NCBI RefSeq assembly: GCF_022539665.2
Contig: NC_081331.1
Span: forward strand, 186,001-250,000
DNA length: 64,000 nt
Direction of reading: 5' to 3'
Source of the DNA: Daphnia carinata
Lineage: Eukaryota; Arthropoda; Branchiopoda; Diplostraca; Daphniidae
A program made the translations under genes and the position numbers. A model generated the notes under the pieces. That model was not told the DNA's origin. It did no database searches and was given only the letters and a program-made list of their open reading frames with translations. Below, piece after piece: positions 24,643 to 37,519 of this stretch (position 1 is the first letter of the stretch; each line of letters opens with the position of its first letter).

Positions 24643-27600
24643 GCGCGCTATAGATATGCATAGATATACTGTACCCGAATACACGAATTGCATAGTTCAC
24701 CAGCTGATTCTACATTTCATTTGTACTAATCAAAAATATCGAAAATGTGACCAAGATTCATGGCAAAAAAAAAAAAAAAAAAATAGAAATGACCACGGTC
24801 AAACACCATTTTCAAAATTTCAATGGCCACGAAAGATTCAACTTGCAAACGTCAAGGCAAACAAAAGGTAAAGTGTAATGGCCATCTTTAAAAGCCAACG
24901 TGAACGACAAGAGACGAAACGATGGGAATCATGCGAAGAAAAAACCGACCTTTTTTTAGCGCTTCTATTCGTTTTGTTTTGTTCCTAAAGTTGGTGAATA
25001 TGACTCGGTCACAGCATCTGGCAAATCTTTGTTGAACAAAAGGTGTCGCTCGTTATTCGTTTACACGACAGTTTTACAACTGAACGAATGGGGAAAACCA
25101 TAAGGTAAAAAGAAAGGGCAATTCAAACATGGCTGCCAAGCGTATGAAGAATTTCAACATGTCAGCATGCACCAGCTAGATAAGCGTGCGTACTTGAAGA
25201 ACGATACCAACATGGACGACCTTCAGTATACTATCAAATGCTCAAAATAGGCATGCACCTTATTTTGAACTCTATAAAAACAAGGGCCCTGCTGCCCATG
25301 CTACAGGTCACTCGTATATGCGAACAAATAAACGGGGTGCATAGCCAGGTATAAACGCAGTGCCAGCATTATAAAAAAAAAAAAAAAACGGTTATAGCGT
25401 ATCTAATGCATTTAGCACAATTACCGATCCTCAGTTGGGTCACACACACGGCACAAACGGTTCAAAAAAAAAAAAACAAGGGACAAAGAAAAAAAAAAGG
25501 ACGGAAGGTAAACACGCTCCTTTCATTCCCAGATTGTTTGAAACACAAGTAGGAGGAGATGTGAGCAAAAGAAGGAGTGTAAGAACTAACAAGAAAAAAA
25601 AAAAAAAACTGTCCTTCCTCCACCTTATAAGATTGGGCAGAGCACAAGTAAAAGGAGGAGAATCTTGTTCGGCGTTTTTTTGGTTCGCTTTGTTTTAACC
25701 CCTGCCGGGACTGAGTTGGTATAGGTACTCTCATAAAGAACCGAATGTGACCTGCTTGTCCACTACGCGTAATACCTTACTACCTGTGCTAAGGGAACTG
25801 TGTAGACATTAAAAAAAAACAAAAAACAAGCGCAATGTAACAAACGAAGGAGGGAAGTTTAAAAAAAAAAAATATATTTCCCTCCCATTTTTATTCTTCA
25901 TTATACAACATGCAAAGTTTGTTCTCGTACGTCAATGCTGAAGAGGCTGATGGAGTCATTTGAACATTCATGCGCAGAGATAGCAAACGGACTAATCAAC
26001 TTTCAAATGAGGATTACCATCAATCAAAAATCGATTCAATAGCCAGCCCCACGTTGTGAAGTAAAAGTTGAATAAGAAAAAAAAAAAAAAAAAAACATGT
26101 GTACAATAAGAGCGATTGATGGCCATCAAATGCCTTCGTTTGCCGCATTCAAGAAAAAAAAAAGGGAATCCATCAAAAACGTCGGCATGGGAAGAAGCAA
26201 AGAGGGTAAAAAAAAGAAGCATGAAAAGCGACAGCATTCAATCGATGGTTATGTAGGAACTTGGATGACTTCCGATTTCCTACACGACTGCGCCTATAGA
26301 CGTTCGCATCCGAAAACGTCCGTTTCTTCTTGTTGTAAACGAGGCCCGGCATGAATGGCACAATGAGCAAGTGAAAGAAAACGAGCCATGAAAGCATCGA
26401 TTTCGAGTACAAAACAGGATATACGCTTCACATGTGCGGCCTCCCTTTTTTTTTAAGGCACAGTGGCAACGTCTTTTGACGCTATCCCATTTCATCTGCA
26501 ACATCGACTTTGGCGATTTTCAAAACTGATAAAAATCTATGGGGCAAAGTGCCATTTACAAGGTAAACTGAGCTAAGAAGGAACGCATCTTAGGCGTCGG
26601 CGGTGACAAGATACGACTGTTTAACCTGAATTTCGACATTTCCCCCTCACAATGAAAGAAAAATTAATCCTTAAATAAAAGAAAATGTTTAAACTTTTTC
26701 TTGTGCTTTAAAAAAAAAAACTGCGTTTCACAGTCAGAAGAGCTTGTTTCTTTCGTATGTTGAGCACACGAATCCCCCTTGTCTGCCTCATTCAATGTGT
26801 GTACATAGGCAGTGCATAGGGGCGATTGCAACATGTCGATGGGACATTTGGAATCAACGTGACCCCTAGCACCTCAGAGAGAGCCGACACGACGGGGGGG
26901 GCCATGTGCCTGCTCTCTTCTGGGGGCCTTTCCTTCACCATCTCGACCGCCATCACTACTACCACCTTCTCCCATCCATCTGCCAATAATACGCACGTCT
27001 GTCGGCGAGGGAATTCTCTTTCTTTTTGTTTAAAAAGAAACTAAAGAAAAAGAAATTCATTCTACAAGAATAGAAAGAAAAAAAAAAATAAAAAAAAAGC
27101 TTTATACACACAAGAAATAAAGAGACGACGTGGACATTGTACATCGTTCCTGTTTCTACGAAGAAACATTTGAAAAGAAAAAAAACGGACTTGACGCTAT
27201 TGAATAAGGACGACATTTATCGATTCGTCGAATCGTGAGTCTAGCGCAGCGTGTTTAAATAAAAACGGCGTTAACGAGCGTTTGATTTGTTCTTCACGAT
27301 TGATCGATTCCCAGAAGGTGTTTTCGTACGCACGCTGTAAAGAGGATTCAATTCAAAATGAAAGAACGTAATGAGACTTGAACAGATCCATCAATAAGAA
27401 ACGCCGACATAATCTCTTTTCTAGAGAAGAAAATGAGGTTCTTGTGGTTTTTTTTTTTTCCGTTTCCTATTTTAGATGGCTTTTGTTTTCATTTGAAAAC
27501 AAAAGAAAAAGAGGAAGACGAATGACCCCAAGAAAAATGACCATCCAACGGTTAATCCGCCAAAACAAGCCGCCTCCTTTGCAAAACGCATAGGATTTAT

Positions 27601-28830
27601 GTTGTCTTTTTTTTTTTTTTGATACGAGTACAAGTTTTCTACAGAGACGAGCAGCAGCAGCAGCTTATCAATCTATACGAGGATCAAATGTCGGTCTCTG
27701 ATACAATTCTTCGACGGAACAAAGTGAACATCTACAGGACCCGATGAAACCAACGGGGGGAGACCCTTTTGTTTAGTAAATTTTCTTTCACTCGATGAGA
27801 TTAATCCGGACAGACTCTCTCTCTCTCCCTACATAGATCCAACAGGTACACAGTTTACCCTCGTTCTATGAGGGGGGTGTTTGACCATTGCCCAACATTC
27901 CTGAACTGTCAGTCGCGCTTGTTTCTTTTTCCAACATATTCTCTTTTGTGTCAACCATTCCCCTGGACTGTGGGTTGCCCATCAGCAAAAAAAGACACAC
28001 GGATCCAACGCGTAAATTTTTAACTCTGTACATCCAGATGACACGGCGAGGGAAAAAAGGAGAAACCCCGTCATGTCCCTCTCTCTCTCGAGAGAGACTC
28101 TTCTTCTTCACCAGAAATCCAACCAAATTTTTAGAAATTTTGATTCGAAAAGAAAATGTCAATCAAATTATTTTTAGCTTTTTTGCGTAATATTTAGAAA
28201 ATGCCACATTTTATAGATTGGAACAACAATGTGGCATCGACTGTGAAAAGGCCGATGATCTCAATGTAATTGAAAAGATGGAAATGAGCCGGACCAAAAG
28301 TCATCAAACGTCCGAGTGGGAATATACATCAAAGAGGAGGAGGAGGGATCTCGACCCGAGAGCTGATCTAGAGGCGAGGCTTATTGACAAAAGGTGAAGA
28401 AAAAAAATAAAAAGTGGGGGTCCATATCTTTGACTCTTGTGGAGGAATGATATAGGGCGATAGGGAAAAAAAAAAAAAAAAAAAAATAGGAGCCTAAACG
28501 TTTTCCCTCCTTCCAGCAGCCATCCTCTTTCAGGCCGACCCAACTACATGGGCTGCTGCTATACACCTCCTCTCTACCTATCGAGAGACCATTCAAAATG
28601 GTTGGAAGGCGTGTCATCGAACAGCGTTTTTTTTTTTTTTTTTTCTCTCTAGTTTACTTTATTTTTTGCTCTGGTTCCAGAGTACATCAAGTCAGTGTCA
28701 ACCTCTCGAAAAGATCAGTTGCTCTTCGACCTTCCAAGTGCTCACTTCAAATTAAAAAAGAACAAGATAGTTTCCCTCCATTTTTTCAAAAGTTTGTTTC
28801 CCCCCCCCCGCAAAAAAAGGAACATTGACC

Positions 28831-30377
28831 ATGACTTCCATCCTACCAAACACCATCGGCTTTGCCCACCATCATCACCAGTACCCGGTAAGTTTAAACA
28901 AATCCCATTAAGAAAAGAAAAGAACAAAAGACTAACTGTTTCGTTTTTTGTTTTGTTTTTAAGACATCGGCTCCAATACCAATGATGCAGCATCACCCGT
29001 GCAATCGGTTCGGATTCGGCCTCAATGCTCACCATCAAGTTCAATCTTATCCGATGCAACATCATCACCACGCTGCCACCACTTACCACCAAAACGGCCA
29101 TCACCACGCGTCCGTCGTGCCAAACTATTCCATCAATGAATCGAACATGGTGCATCATCACAAACCGACAAACCCATGGCCAACGGTGCCCGTTTCGATG
29201 CCGGTCAACGTCTCCCTACCGACACATCAACAGTTTCCAAACAGCAGTGATGCCAACAACAGCACTGTGCCGGCCGTTCGTGACCTCCCGCTAACGCCAC
29301 CCGCTGATCGTGAAACTTCAGTTATGCCCGTAGTTTCGTCGCCCAGTTCCTACTACATGTTGCACGGGCCCCCTTTAGCAGCGTCCACCAGCAGCAGCAA
29401 CAACAACAACAACTTGATGATGGGCAACTACTCGCAATCTCCCGTCGACAAGTCCATGACCCCACCTCAAGATCACACAGTGCACCATCAGAACCTTCAT
29501 CCCAATTTGCACCACATCCACCACGACCAACAACAACAGCCGGAATCGGCCCTTGGATCTTGGTGGTCTAACAGTGCGACCGCATCCAGTTCGGCTGGCC
29601 AGTGCACGGATTACGCCTTCCATCATCACCACCACCATCAAATGTTGGCCGCTCATCAGACCAACAGCCTACACCAATCGCCAGTCACTACACCGTCGTC
29701 CGTGCTGGACACGAGCCGAACATCTTGCGCGTCCACGCCTCAAAACCCGAGCGAATTCCAGCAACGGGTCGCTGCTGCCCTTCTCAAAACTCACGCCACG
29801 TTGGCTTCTCGTCGATGCCGAAGATGCCGCTGCCCAAATTGCCAGGTAAAATTCAATCATTCTAAAACTTTTAGCGCGGAAAAACAAAAGAACTGACAAG
29901 GAATTTCAAAATTTTCAGGACCCTGGAACAGGAGCGACCATCACTGGCCACAACAACAGCCAACATAAGAAAAAACAGCATCTGTGTCACGTTCCCGGCT
30001 GCGGCAAAGTCTACGGAAAGACGTCGCATCTTAAAGCGCACCTGCGCTGGCACGCCGGAGAGCGGCCATTCAGCTGCCAATGGCTTTTCTGCGGCAAGAG
30101 CTTCACCCGCTCCGACGAGCTCCAGCGTCACTTGCGCACTCACACCGGCGAGAAGCGCTTCGCCTGCCCAGTTTGCAACAAGCGTTTCATGCGCTCCGAT
30201 CACCTGTCCAAACACTCCAAGACGCACGAACTTAAACGAACGAGCAAAAGAAACAACGCGGGAGTTTCGCTGTCCAAGTCGACTGAATTGGAAAACGAAC
30301 ACGACGATATCGACATCGAAGACGTCGAGAGTGATGACCTCGCCAGCCCTAAATGGGAGATGCCGAATCACTCTTAA
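28831..30377 (+). CDS. Sp-family zinc finger transcription factor, buttonhead/Sp5 type
   Basis: This is a nuclear DNA-binding protein expected to bind GC/GT boxes. Exons 28831-28887, 28964-29845 and 29919-30377 all join in phase 0 and give 465 residues. Exons 1-2 encode a long His/Gln/Ser/Asn/Pro-rich N-terminal region. The Btd box (RCRCPNCQ, residues 306-313) ends exactly at the exon 2 donor. Exon 3 carries three C2H2 fingers: ZF1 336-358 (CX4C), ZF2 366-388 (CX4C) and ZF3 396-416 (CX2C). The recognition segments KTSHLKA, RSDELQR and RSDHLSK are those typical of Sp proteins. The tail is short and acidic ([15 protein letters not shown]). [21 protein letters not shown] and the short C terminus fit btd/Sp5/Sp8 rather than Sp1-4. 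The first linker reads HAGERPF instead of HTGERPF. ATG 28831 is the first in the open exon; an upstream coding exon or Sp box is not seen. Which of btd/Sp5 or Sp8 it is needs a tree. Confidence 0.9.
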
Positions 30378-30493
30378 TCCTGATCGCATCATTTTTATCG
30401 TTTCCCCACAAATTTGCAATTTTTCTTTGTTGTATGTCCATAAATGAAAATTTCGTGTACAGTTCTTTTGTTCTTTGTAAAAATACAAAACGA

Positions 30494-30524
<31 letters not shown>

Positions 30525-32050
30525 AGCTTTCTCTTTAGTCAGAGTGCAATAGGCAACGTCATTTAGAATTCAAAAATGGTTACAAGTAGAGGCTGCCGGA
30601 GTCATAAGGAGTCGCCAAATGAGGCCTCATGAATACGAAATGAGCCATAGATAATTATAGGGTTCACTAGGCAAAGTTTTAGAGTCGATTGCAAGTAAAG
30701 AAAGGTATACATATCAACAGTTTGGGTGAAGACAACGAAGTGATTGAATAGGGGGGTGGAGTTAAAAAGCCATCAAGCCAACAAGAGACCGCCGCTGAAT
30801 TTTTCCTAATATATTTAAACTCATTTCTTTTTTCTTTTTTTTTCTTCTAGTTTGGGCGGAAAGTGTGCCTGCAAAAAAAAAAAAAAAACCAACTAGAGGA
30901 AACAAGAAAACGTTTGCTCGTCTACACATTGATAGGTTTGCACTGGGGGTCAGCCAGTCAGGTGATGATGGAGCGAAAGAGAATTTGAAACGGAAAAACA
31001 TCTCGACACGCGATACAAGTCCGTCGGTCGGCTCGTTTCCATTTTCTTCGTCAAGGAATAAGAAACTTGCAGTCCAGTCTTTGATGGACCTTTTTTTTTT
31101 TTTTGACACAAAGACTGTGCCGCGTTTCGCCAAGACCCCCCATTGAAATCGTTCAAAAGCTAAAAACGAGCTAGGAAAAGGAGAGCTGCTGTGAAGACGA
31201 GACACGGCAAGTTTTAAAAGGCGGGTTGACTTTTTTTTAGTCCGTTCGAAATGGGGAGGGGGGGAGTTAAGAAAGAAGAGCACACAATTCAGTGATGAAT
31301 TTACGGCCTACGAGTCGAAAACTATTGGAATAGGAGACGAGCCGATGCTGGTTTTTCAAATTAACTTTTATTTTTTGGGGGGTTGTTTTATATTGGCGGC
31401 AATATACTAGTTGAAACGATTGCGCATAAGAAATGTAAGGATAATATTCCTGACGAGACTAGAAAAAAAAAATCAATAGAGCTTATTGCCCAATGCAAGT
31501 TTGGACTGGCGCCAGATTCAAAAAAGAAAAAAAAACTTTTGGTCAGCCGTTCGTTTGGCAGGTGGAAATGACAACATGCCTGAAATGAAAAAAAAAAAAA
31601 AAAAAAGTCCAATGGCATACTGCTGAATAGCCACATTTAAACAAAAAATTTGCATCGACATTATACACGTCAACGACTTTGATGGGGAGCCACATGAGCC
31701 AGGCTTCAAAATAAGAATAAAAGCAAAAATGGGGAGAACCACCAGCCATCGCACAATGGGGGGAGGCAACGTTGTTCAAAAAGATATTGTGCAGAATTTT
31801 TTTTTTTTACCCAAGCCTAAAGGCCTCATCACATGTGGGTAATGTGATTTTTGGCTTTCATGTCAGCCAAAATTTGAATGACAGGATTGACGCGCAAAGA
31901 AAACCATATTATTATTTGAAAATCCCCCCTGCATCTTCCTTGATCTTGGAAAGCACGAGCCTTACCTCCCAATCTCGACTTTAAACAGACTGCAGCGAAT
32001 TCGATTATGTTCGCCTGCCATACTGTCTGAATGCCAAATCTCAGAAACTT
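30378..32050. other. Intergenic region downstream of the Sp-family gene
   Basis: No supported gene. A run of about 27 A begins at 30,494, roughly 115 nt after the stop codon, close to a variant signal AATACA; no canonical AATAAA is seen nearby. The rest holds A/T runs and short unsupported frames on both strands. Confidence 0.55.
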
Positions 32051-32901
32051 TCAGTTCTTATGTCCGCAGAAAATGAAAACCCGATTCCGCAAAATAGCCA
32101 AACGTCCGTTGACTAAACTGCGGATTACGTTCAATAAAAGAGGCCTAATTGCCAACCACGATTGGCGATACAAAATGGCACAATCTTCAACAGCAATTGC
32201 ACATGCGAGCAGGATAAATAAGACTTTAAGTAAGTTTGGTCTTACCTTTTGAAGCTCCACGATGCCTCGCAGTGGTTGATGACAGGAAATCTTCGGTTAA
32301 TGGGGTTGCTACGGTCAGTCTCATTGCAGCAAAGCCAGGGTGATTCTAATCGAACCTGTGCAAAAGCAAATGATTACAAAATACTTCGTGGACTGGTGAA
32401 ATTGTGAAATATGCTGAAAGAATACATACTTGTTGAAATCAGATTAAATCTGTTGCTACCTTTTGTTCCTTGCACTTTCCAACTGGTTCCATCCTGAAAA
32501 GATGTCAAATAGCAAATTCTACATTAGCATTTAGAATTTTCTGAAAGTTATGGCATAGAAAAGAAAGGAGTTTAGCAAACATTCTAAAACCAGCATTATC
32601 ATAAACTAAGTAAAACCTGATAAACTTCATTGTCTGCACAAAGAAAATAAAATCATGACCCATTATCAGGAGAATAAAGAAAACGTAAATTGCATATGGT
32701 TTTAGAATGGCGACTTTTGTCGAGTGGTTTTTCATGTCGGAAATGAGGTAGGGTCAGCTTTGGATCACGTGGTCCATCTTGCTTTATGGCTGACGAAGCC
32801 GATCAATTGAAGAAACGACTCGCTTTTTAGTGCTAAGCGAATGGCAGACATTTCAAATGCATTTACCTCGCGATTCCGTGATACGGGAAACGTTGGACCA
32901 T
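32051..32901 (-). CDS. Tentative small cysteine-containing protein, four exons
   Basis: I do not recognise this gene. Exons on the minus strand: 32901-32867 (ATG to donor), 32493-32460, 32355-32246 and 32117-32051. Each border is GT-AG and all phases agree (2, 0, 2), giving 246 nt, 81 residues, ending in TGA. The middle is the most protein-like: MEPVGKCKEQKVRLESPWLC, then INRRFPVINHCEASW, with five Cys in all within the central part. No signal peptide or membrane segment is obvious. ATG 32901 has a good context (GTGATGG). The exon may continue upstream to a possible acceptor at 32,946, leaving a 5'UTR of unknown length. The last exon is the least certain. The start lies 356 nt from the ARMC6 start on the other strand, suggesting a shared promoter region. 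An alternative start at MEPVG in exon 2 is possible. Confidence 0.45.
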
Positions 32902-33257
32902 CACGGATCAGAGAAGGAAAGCAGCAACACGATCGTAGGCGCCAACTGCGTAACAAATGACGAAACAAAGAAAATTGTTTCGAAAATTTTCGTACCATTC
33001 CCGTAATTTTTGGATTCAGTGGTTGCCAAATCTGCCAAATCTGTATGAAAAAAAATTGTCAAACGTATTTAATTAAATTTAAAAGACGACCCTAGGTGGC
33101 ACTGAAGCTTCTGTTATGAAAACCTAATCTCAGTAAAATTACATTAGGCGGATGGCGAAACAACTTTAAGCTGCACAAATACTCAAAACATAACTAGGAA
33201 TTTCAAGTGTTACACTACTTCTTTCTCCAAAAACATTTTATTGTATTCTCGTTCGCC
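32902..33257. promoter_or_regulatory. Probable bidirectional promoter region
   Basis: This is the only DNA between the first codon of the tentative minus-strand gene and the first codon of ARMC6. If both are real, their promoters and 5'UTRs must sit within 356 nt or in unseen upstream exons. I see no TATA box or other core element that can be assigned with confidence. Confidence 0.4.
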
Positions 33258-35405
33258 ATGGTTAAAGTGATAACTCAGGAAACTTTTGATGCAGTCGTCA
33301 AAGAGAATGTTGAAGAGTTTGGTTTAGAATTAGAAGAAGCAAGGAAAGATGCCATAAAACAGTTCATAGCACAAGTATGTTTCATTTTTTTACACATACA
33401 ACATTATGTGCCTCTCATTTTAATTGGAATGCAATGATTTGCAGGGTGTGGATCTCACTAATATTGTCACCGATGGACCTACCGAGGGAGACCAAAATCA
33501 CACGATAGTTGTTGCTCTACAAAATTTATCCAAGTTGTTGGAGAATGCTGTAAGGCAACACATATTTACTTTAGAAGAAACACTGCAATAATTCTGTTTT
33601 AAATGGCAGGCACCCGATGATGCTGAGGTGATGACATTTCTCAAGGAACTGGAAACCCAGTGCAACATTGATTTAGCACATCGCATCATGGCAGAAAAGA
33701 ATGGGGCATTTCCCATAATTGTTCAGTGTTTGAAGCGCTATCAGAATAATTTGTCGTTGAAAGAGCAATGTCTGAAAAGCATGGCATCTCTCATACAGGG
33801 ATATCCAGATTTAGTAACTCATGAAGGTATCGAGCTACTCTGCAACCTTCTGGAAGAGGTATAAAGTCATAAATGACTTCTTGGCTCTGCTGGTGTATAA
33901 ACATCACTTTTACATCCCCCGATTACAGGATTCTTCGTTAACCACTGTCACTTTGGTGCTGAATGTGCTGTGCCACAGTTGTAGGATGCACGAAAATAAT
34001 CGTGAATCGTTTATGGCTAACTTTAAACTGGCAGCTCGAATTCGTAAGCTTCTCGAATCCCCTCCTTCTCGCAACCATGCCGAGGTAAAATGTAAACAAA
34101 CAAAAAAACAAGTTTCATTGTCCAAGTTTACTGTCGAGTTGCTCAAAGAATTTTATGCGTGTACGTCAGTTGAAATAATTTAACCATCTATATGCTCAGG
34201 TGGTCGTTAAATGCTGCCAGCTGATTCGTGCTGTTGTGTCTGATGATGACGTCCGTGTCGAATTTGGACGAGCGCATGAATACGCGTGCATGATAGCAGA
34301 ACAAGAAAACGGACTAGAGCTGCTCACTTCGCTACTAACGGGTAAAAATAATATGAGGATCGCGTCAGAATAATATTGTCTTTGATCGCCCATTTTATAT
34401 ACGTCCCATTTAATATTATGTTGTTATTTATTCTTTTCTTCCAAACTATTTCCAGAGTTCCAAACGGAAAAGACGGTAATCAACGAATTGTTGCCGACTT
34501 TATCGCGTTTGGCGGTTCGCAACGAATTTTGCCAGCGTATCGTTGAATTAGGCGGCCTGCAGTTTGTGATGGACGTCCTAGCCAAATACTACGACGATAA
34601 GGAGCTGGTAGAGAGCAGTTTCTTCCTGATCAAGTCGCTAGCCGGTAACGACGATGTGAAAAGAGAGGTCAGCAAGGGCAATGCCGTCCCGTTGATTGCC
34701 GCAGCGTTGGGTCGGCACAAGGTTATTCTTTTGCTGCCTTTTTTGTTACCTAATTTGGGCATGTTCAACGTCACGAAGTTTTACATGGGAATAAGTGTGG
34801 GTTGCGTTCGGTCACACTTGAATTAGATTTGTAGAGTGAAACACAGTAATTAGCATATGGGAAACCCTTTTTTTTTAGCCGATAGATTTATGACTCTATT
34901 GTAAACAGATTGTACTGATATTCGCTGGCTAATGATGGTATATGGACATTTTGATTAGTGTGTTGCAGCCCTGGCAGAGATGGGCTGTGCCGCTATAGCG
35001 GCGTTATGTCTTAGGACACCTGATAACGCGGCCGCCTTTGTTGCGAATGGTGTCGGACAGCTGGTGGTGGACATTCTGAAAACTCACAAACTGAAAGTGG
35101 GCGTCGAGGTAATAAAAAATTATGAAACATCTTTTTTTTTTTTTTTTTTTACTATCGATTGGCTCGATAAAAAGAAAAACTATAAGTAGAGACAAGCGAG
35201 CATGGCCATCCGGAACATCGTGTCGCGACGGAAAGACTTGACGACCGTCTTCCTAGAGGCTGGCGTTGAGGAATTGCTCCAAACTGCGATGAAACGCACT
35301 CAGCGCGCACCCACCGTCGAGATAAAAGCCGCTTTGCGTGACTTGGGCTGTCACGTCCAGCTGCAGGAACAGTGGACCGGCAAAGGAACTGCCATGACCA
35401 ACTAA
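33258..35405 (+). CDS. ARMC6: Armadillo repeat-containing protein 6
   Basis: This is an armadillo-repeat protein of unsettled molecular function, conserved in animals. Exons: 33258-33374, 33445-33549, 33610-33858, 33929-34084, 34200-34341, 34456-34721, 34959-35108, 35190-35405. They total 1401 nt, 466 residues, close to the usual length of about 475-500. All borders are GT-AG and phase-consistent (phase 1 only at 34341/34456). Diagnostic stretches matching vertebrate ARMC6 are ITQETFDAVVKENVEEFGLE at the N terminus, LSRLAVRNEFCQRIVELGGL, AGNDDVK, LRTPDNAAAF, and the C terminus LRDLGCHVQLQEQW. Helical ARM repeats fill residues of about 80-450. ATG 33258 was chosen because homology begins directly after it (MVKVITQ). 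Introns are short (60-240 nt). The 34959 acceptor lacks a good pyrimidine tract but is set by frame and homology. No catalytic function is implied. Confidence 0.95.
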
Positions 35406-35450
35406 AAGAAGAGACAACAACAACAAGAAGAAACGAAAAACAAAACGTCC

Positions 35451-35456
35451 AATAAA
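35451..35456 (+). terminator. ARMC6 polyadenylation signal
   Basis: AATAAA lies 46 nt after the ARMC6 stop codon, the first canonical signal downstream. Confidence 0.65.
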
Positions 35457-37499
35457 AATCGGTTGTAGATGAAGAAGAGAGATCCATAATTATATCCAAA
35501 CGTTGCATCGAAATGGCGGCTGTAACTACCGGAGCTTTGGTGAAAGAGGAGGAATCAATAATTTATGGAATTCTTTCTGTTCTTCTCCCCCCAAAAAAGA
35601 GTTTTGAATAGTTGTCCCGTTTTGACTCAACTTATGAATATTATATTTAGCCTCTTCATTCACAGGGGGACGCTCGTAACTTGGGCAGTTTGATTGCACA
35701 TGCTAAACGCTTTTTTTTTTCTCGCTTATCGTCTTTAGCGGTTTGCCAGCCAGCTGTGTGTGCCGCTAAAGAAATCAAGTAAAAAAAAATAGAAAATAAA
35801 AGAAGAAGGCCTTTTCTCTCCTACCACACACTTGCAATTGTTTGGTGGAAAAGAGCAAAGATCAAACGGCGAAAAGAAACAAAACAGAACTGGTCTTTTT
35901 CAATGGTTGCGTGCAACCGTCCTGATCGCCCATGGTATGTTTTACCGCTCGTTATTTGCATCTTGCGTTTTTTTTTTTTTCAGCTACCGAAAAGCCAAGC
36001 ACGACGGTGATAATAAATAAAACATTGTGAAATAAAATCTAAAGGAAATGCCTTGATTTTTTTTTTCATGATTCGCATCCGTCAGTGCTGTAAAAATCTG
36101 TAATTTTTGTTTCGTTTTGCGCACACAGCTTTGATGGCTATGCTGATATTAAAGCAGCATATGTAGATATGATGATGAGGAATTTGGCCGTTTCCATATT
36201 CCATCTCTCCTTTCACGCTGGGCAAAAGTTGATGGCCTTTTTTTTTTTTTTTTTTTTCAATCCATAAATATACCCGGAAGCGTGTGCTTCTTTTTCATCT
36301 CGGGTTCAACGTAGGACACGGCCACTTATACGTACACACGTCTCTTGTTTCTTAAATGAATCATTAATGATGTACATTATGGCTCACGGACGGACAGTTT
36401 TTTTTTTCCTATCCTACATCCTCCTTTATTCATTCCTTTTTGTTTTCTTTTGAGTTGATTCGTCAGAGTTATCCGGAGCTTTTGGCCTCCTCAATTTCAG
36501 GCTGCGTGGCTTCCATCATCCGGAAGAACTAACAAACGTCATCGTCTACAGCAGCCAAAAAAAAAAAAAAAAAAGAGTCAACCTTGAAGAGGGGCACGGA
36601 CTTTGTTTTGGCTACTTGCCGCAGATGAAATCCAAACGAAAAATAACGATGGAGTTGTCGTGTCCAGTTTGAAACGAACCTCTCCCTTTTTTTATCGTCG
36701 ATTTGCATGTACCCGCAGAGGGAGGGAAAAATGCGCGTTATCTTACATTCGTCTAATGGATCAAAATCGACACTTTCCCAGTTTGTCCTGTTTTATTTTT
36801 TTTTTCTTATTTCATTAATGTAGACATTTTTTCCTTTTTTTTTTATCTAACTCGTTTGCCTCAAAGCAGTCGGGACTTTTTTTGTTCTGTAGCTGCAGTT
36901 GTTAACTATCCATTTGTTCCGTCTCGTCTTCGCTACGTTGGCCATCCATTGCCGCCAAAAGAAAACGATTCTCAACTGCCGTTCAATCGATGAACGAAGG
37001 GATTAAAAAAAAAAAATAAATAAACAGATTTGTTTTTGAATAAGAAATTGCGATATGCATTACAAAACGTGGGGGTGGGATGAGGGTACCTGTTCGGTTT
37101 TTTTCCAGTAAAGAGCCATCACGGATAGAAAGAAAACCGTAGGCGGTGGTGGTGTGGCCCCTCAGGTACCGCAATGATTGGGTAGAAAAGGGGGTTCTCT
37201 TTTTATATTCAAGTAGATGTTGCTATGTAAGACACAACTGCGCTATCCATGGAAGAAAAAAAAAACAGCTGACTTGTTGCGTGTACTCGGAGAAAGAGAC
37301 GGGTTGGAAGCCATGTTTTTCATTCCTCCTTCTTTCTCCTGTTTTTATTCACCCCTCTTCTCCTATTTTTCTTAGACGTTCCTCTTCTTGAGACGCCTCG
37401 CCCGAGAGCCTTCCACAGTTGTGTTGCAAGTGTGTGCCAGTGCGGTTGGCTTTCTCTCCGTCTCCCGTCTTTTTTTTTTGTGTGTGTTTTGTAAAGGTG

Positions 37500-37519
37500 C
37501 ACACACACACACACACACA
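37500..37519. repeat. (CA)n microsatellite
   Basis: A perfect CA dinucleotide run of ten units. Confidence 0.9.

Larger units (their letters stand above)
21560..28830. other. Intergenic region without a supported gene
   Basis: I find no phase-consistent exon chain. Long A/T homopolymers dominate, including a 42-nt poly(A) at 23,792, and a (TA)n run sits at 24,624. An overlapping pair of modest open frames at 26,792-27,044 has no splice context or recognisable similarity. The 3' end probably contains cis-regulatory DNA and 5'UTR of the Sp-family gene that follows, but no element can be named from the sequence. Confidence 0.55.

Noticed and set aside
26792-27044. Overlapping opposite-strand frames with balanced composition
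   Set aside because: No splice sites, similarity or repeat structure support coding; kept only as a note in the intergenic entry.
29375-29899. Antisense and shifted frames within the Sp-family gene
   Set aside because: They are shadows of His/Gln/Ser repeat codons. The sense frame carries the Btd box and joins the zinc-finger exon.
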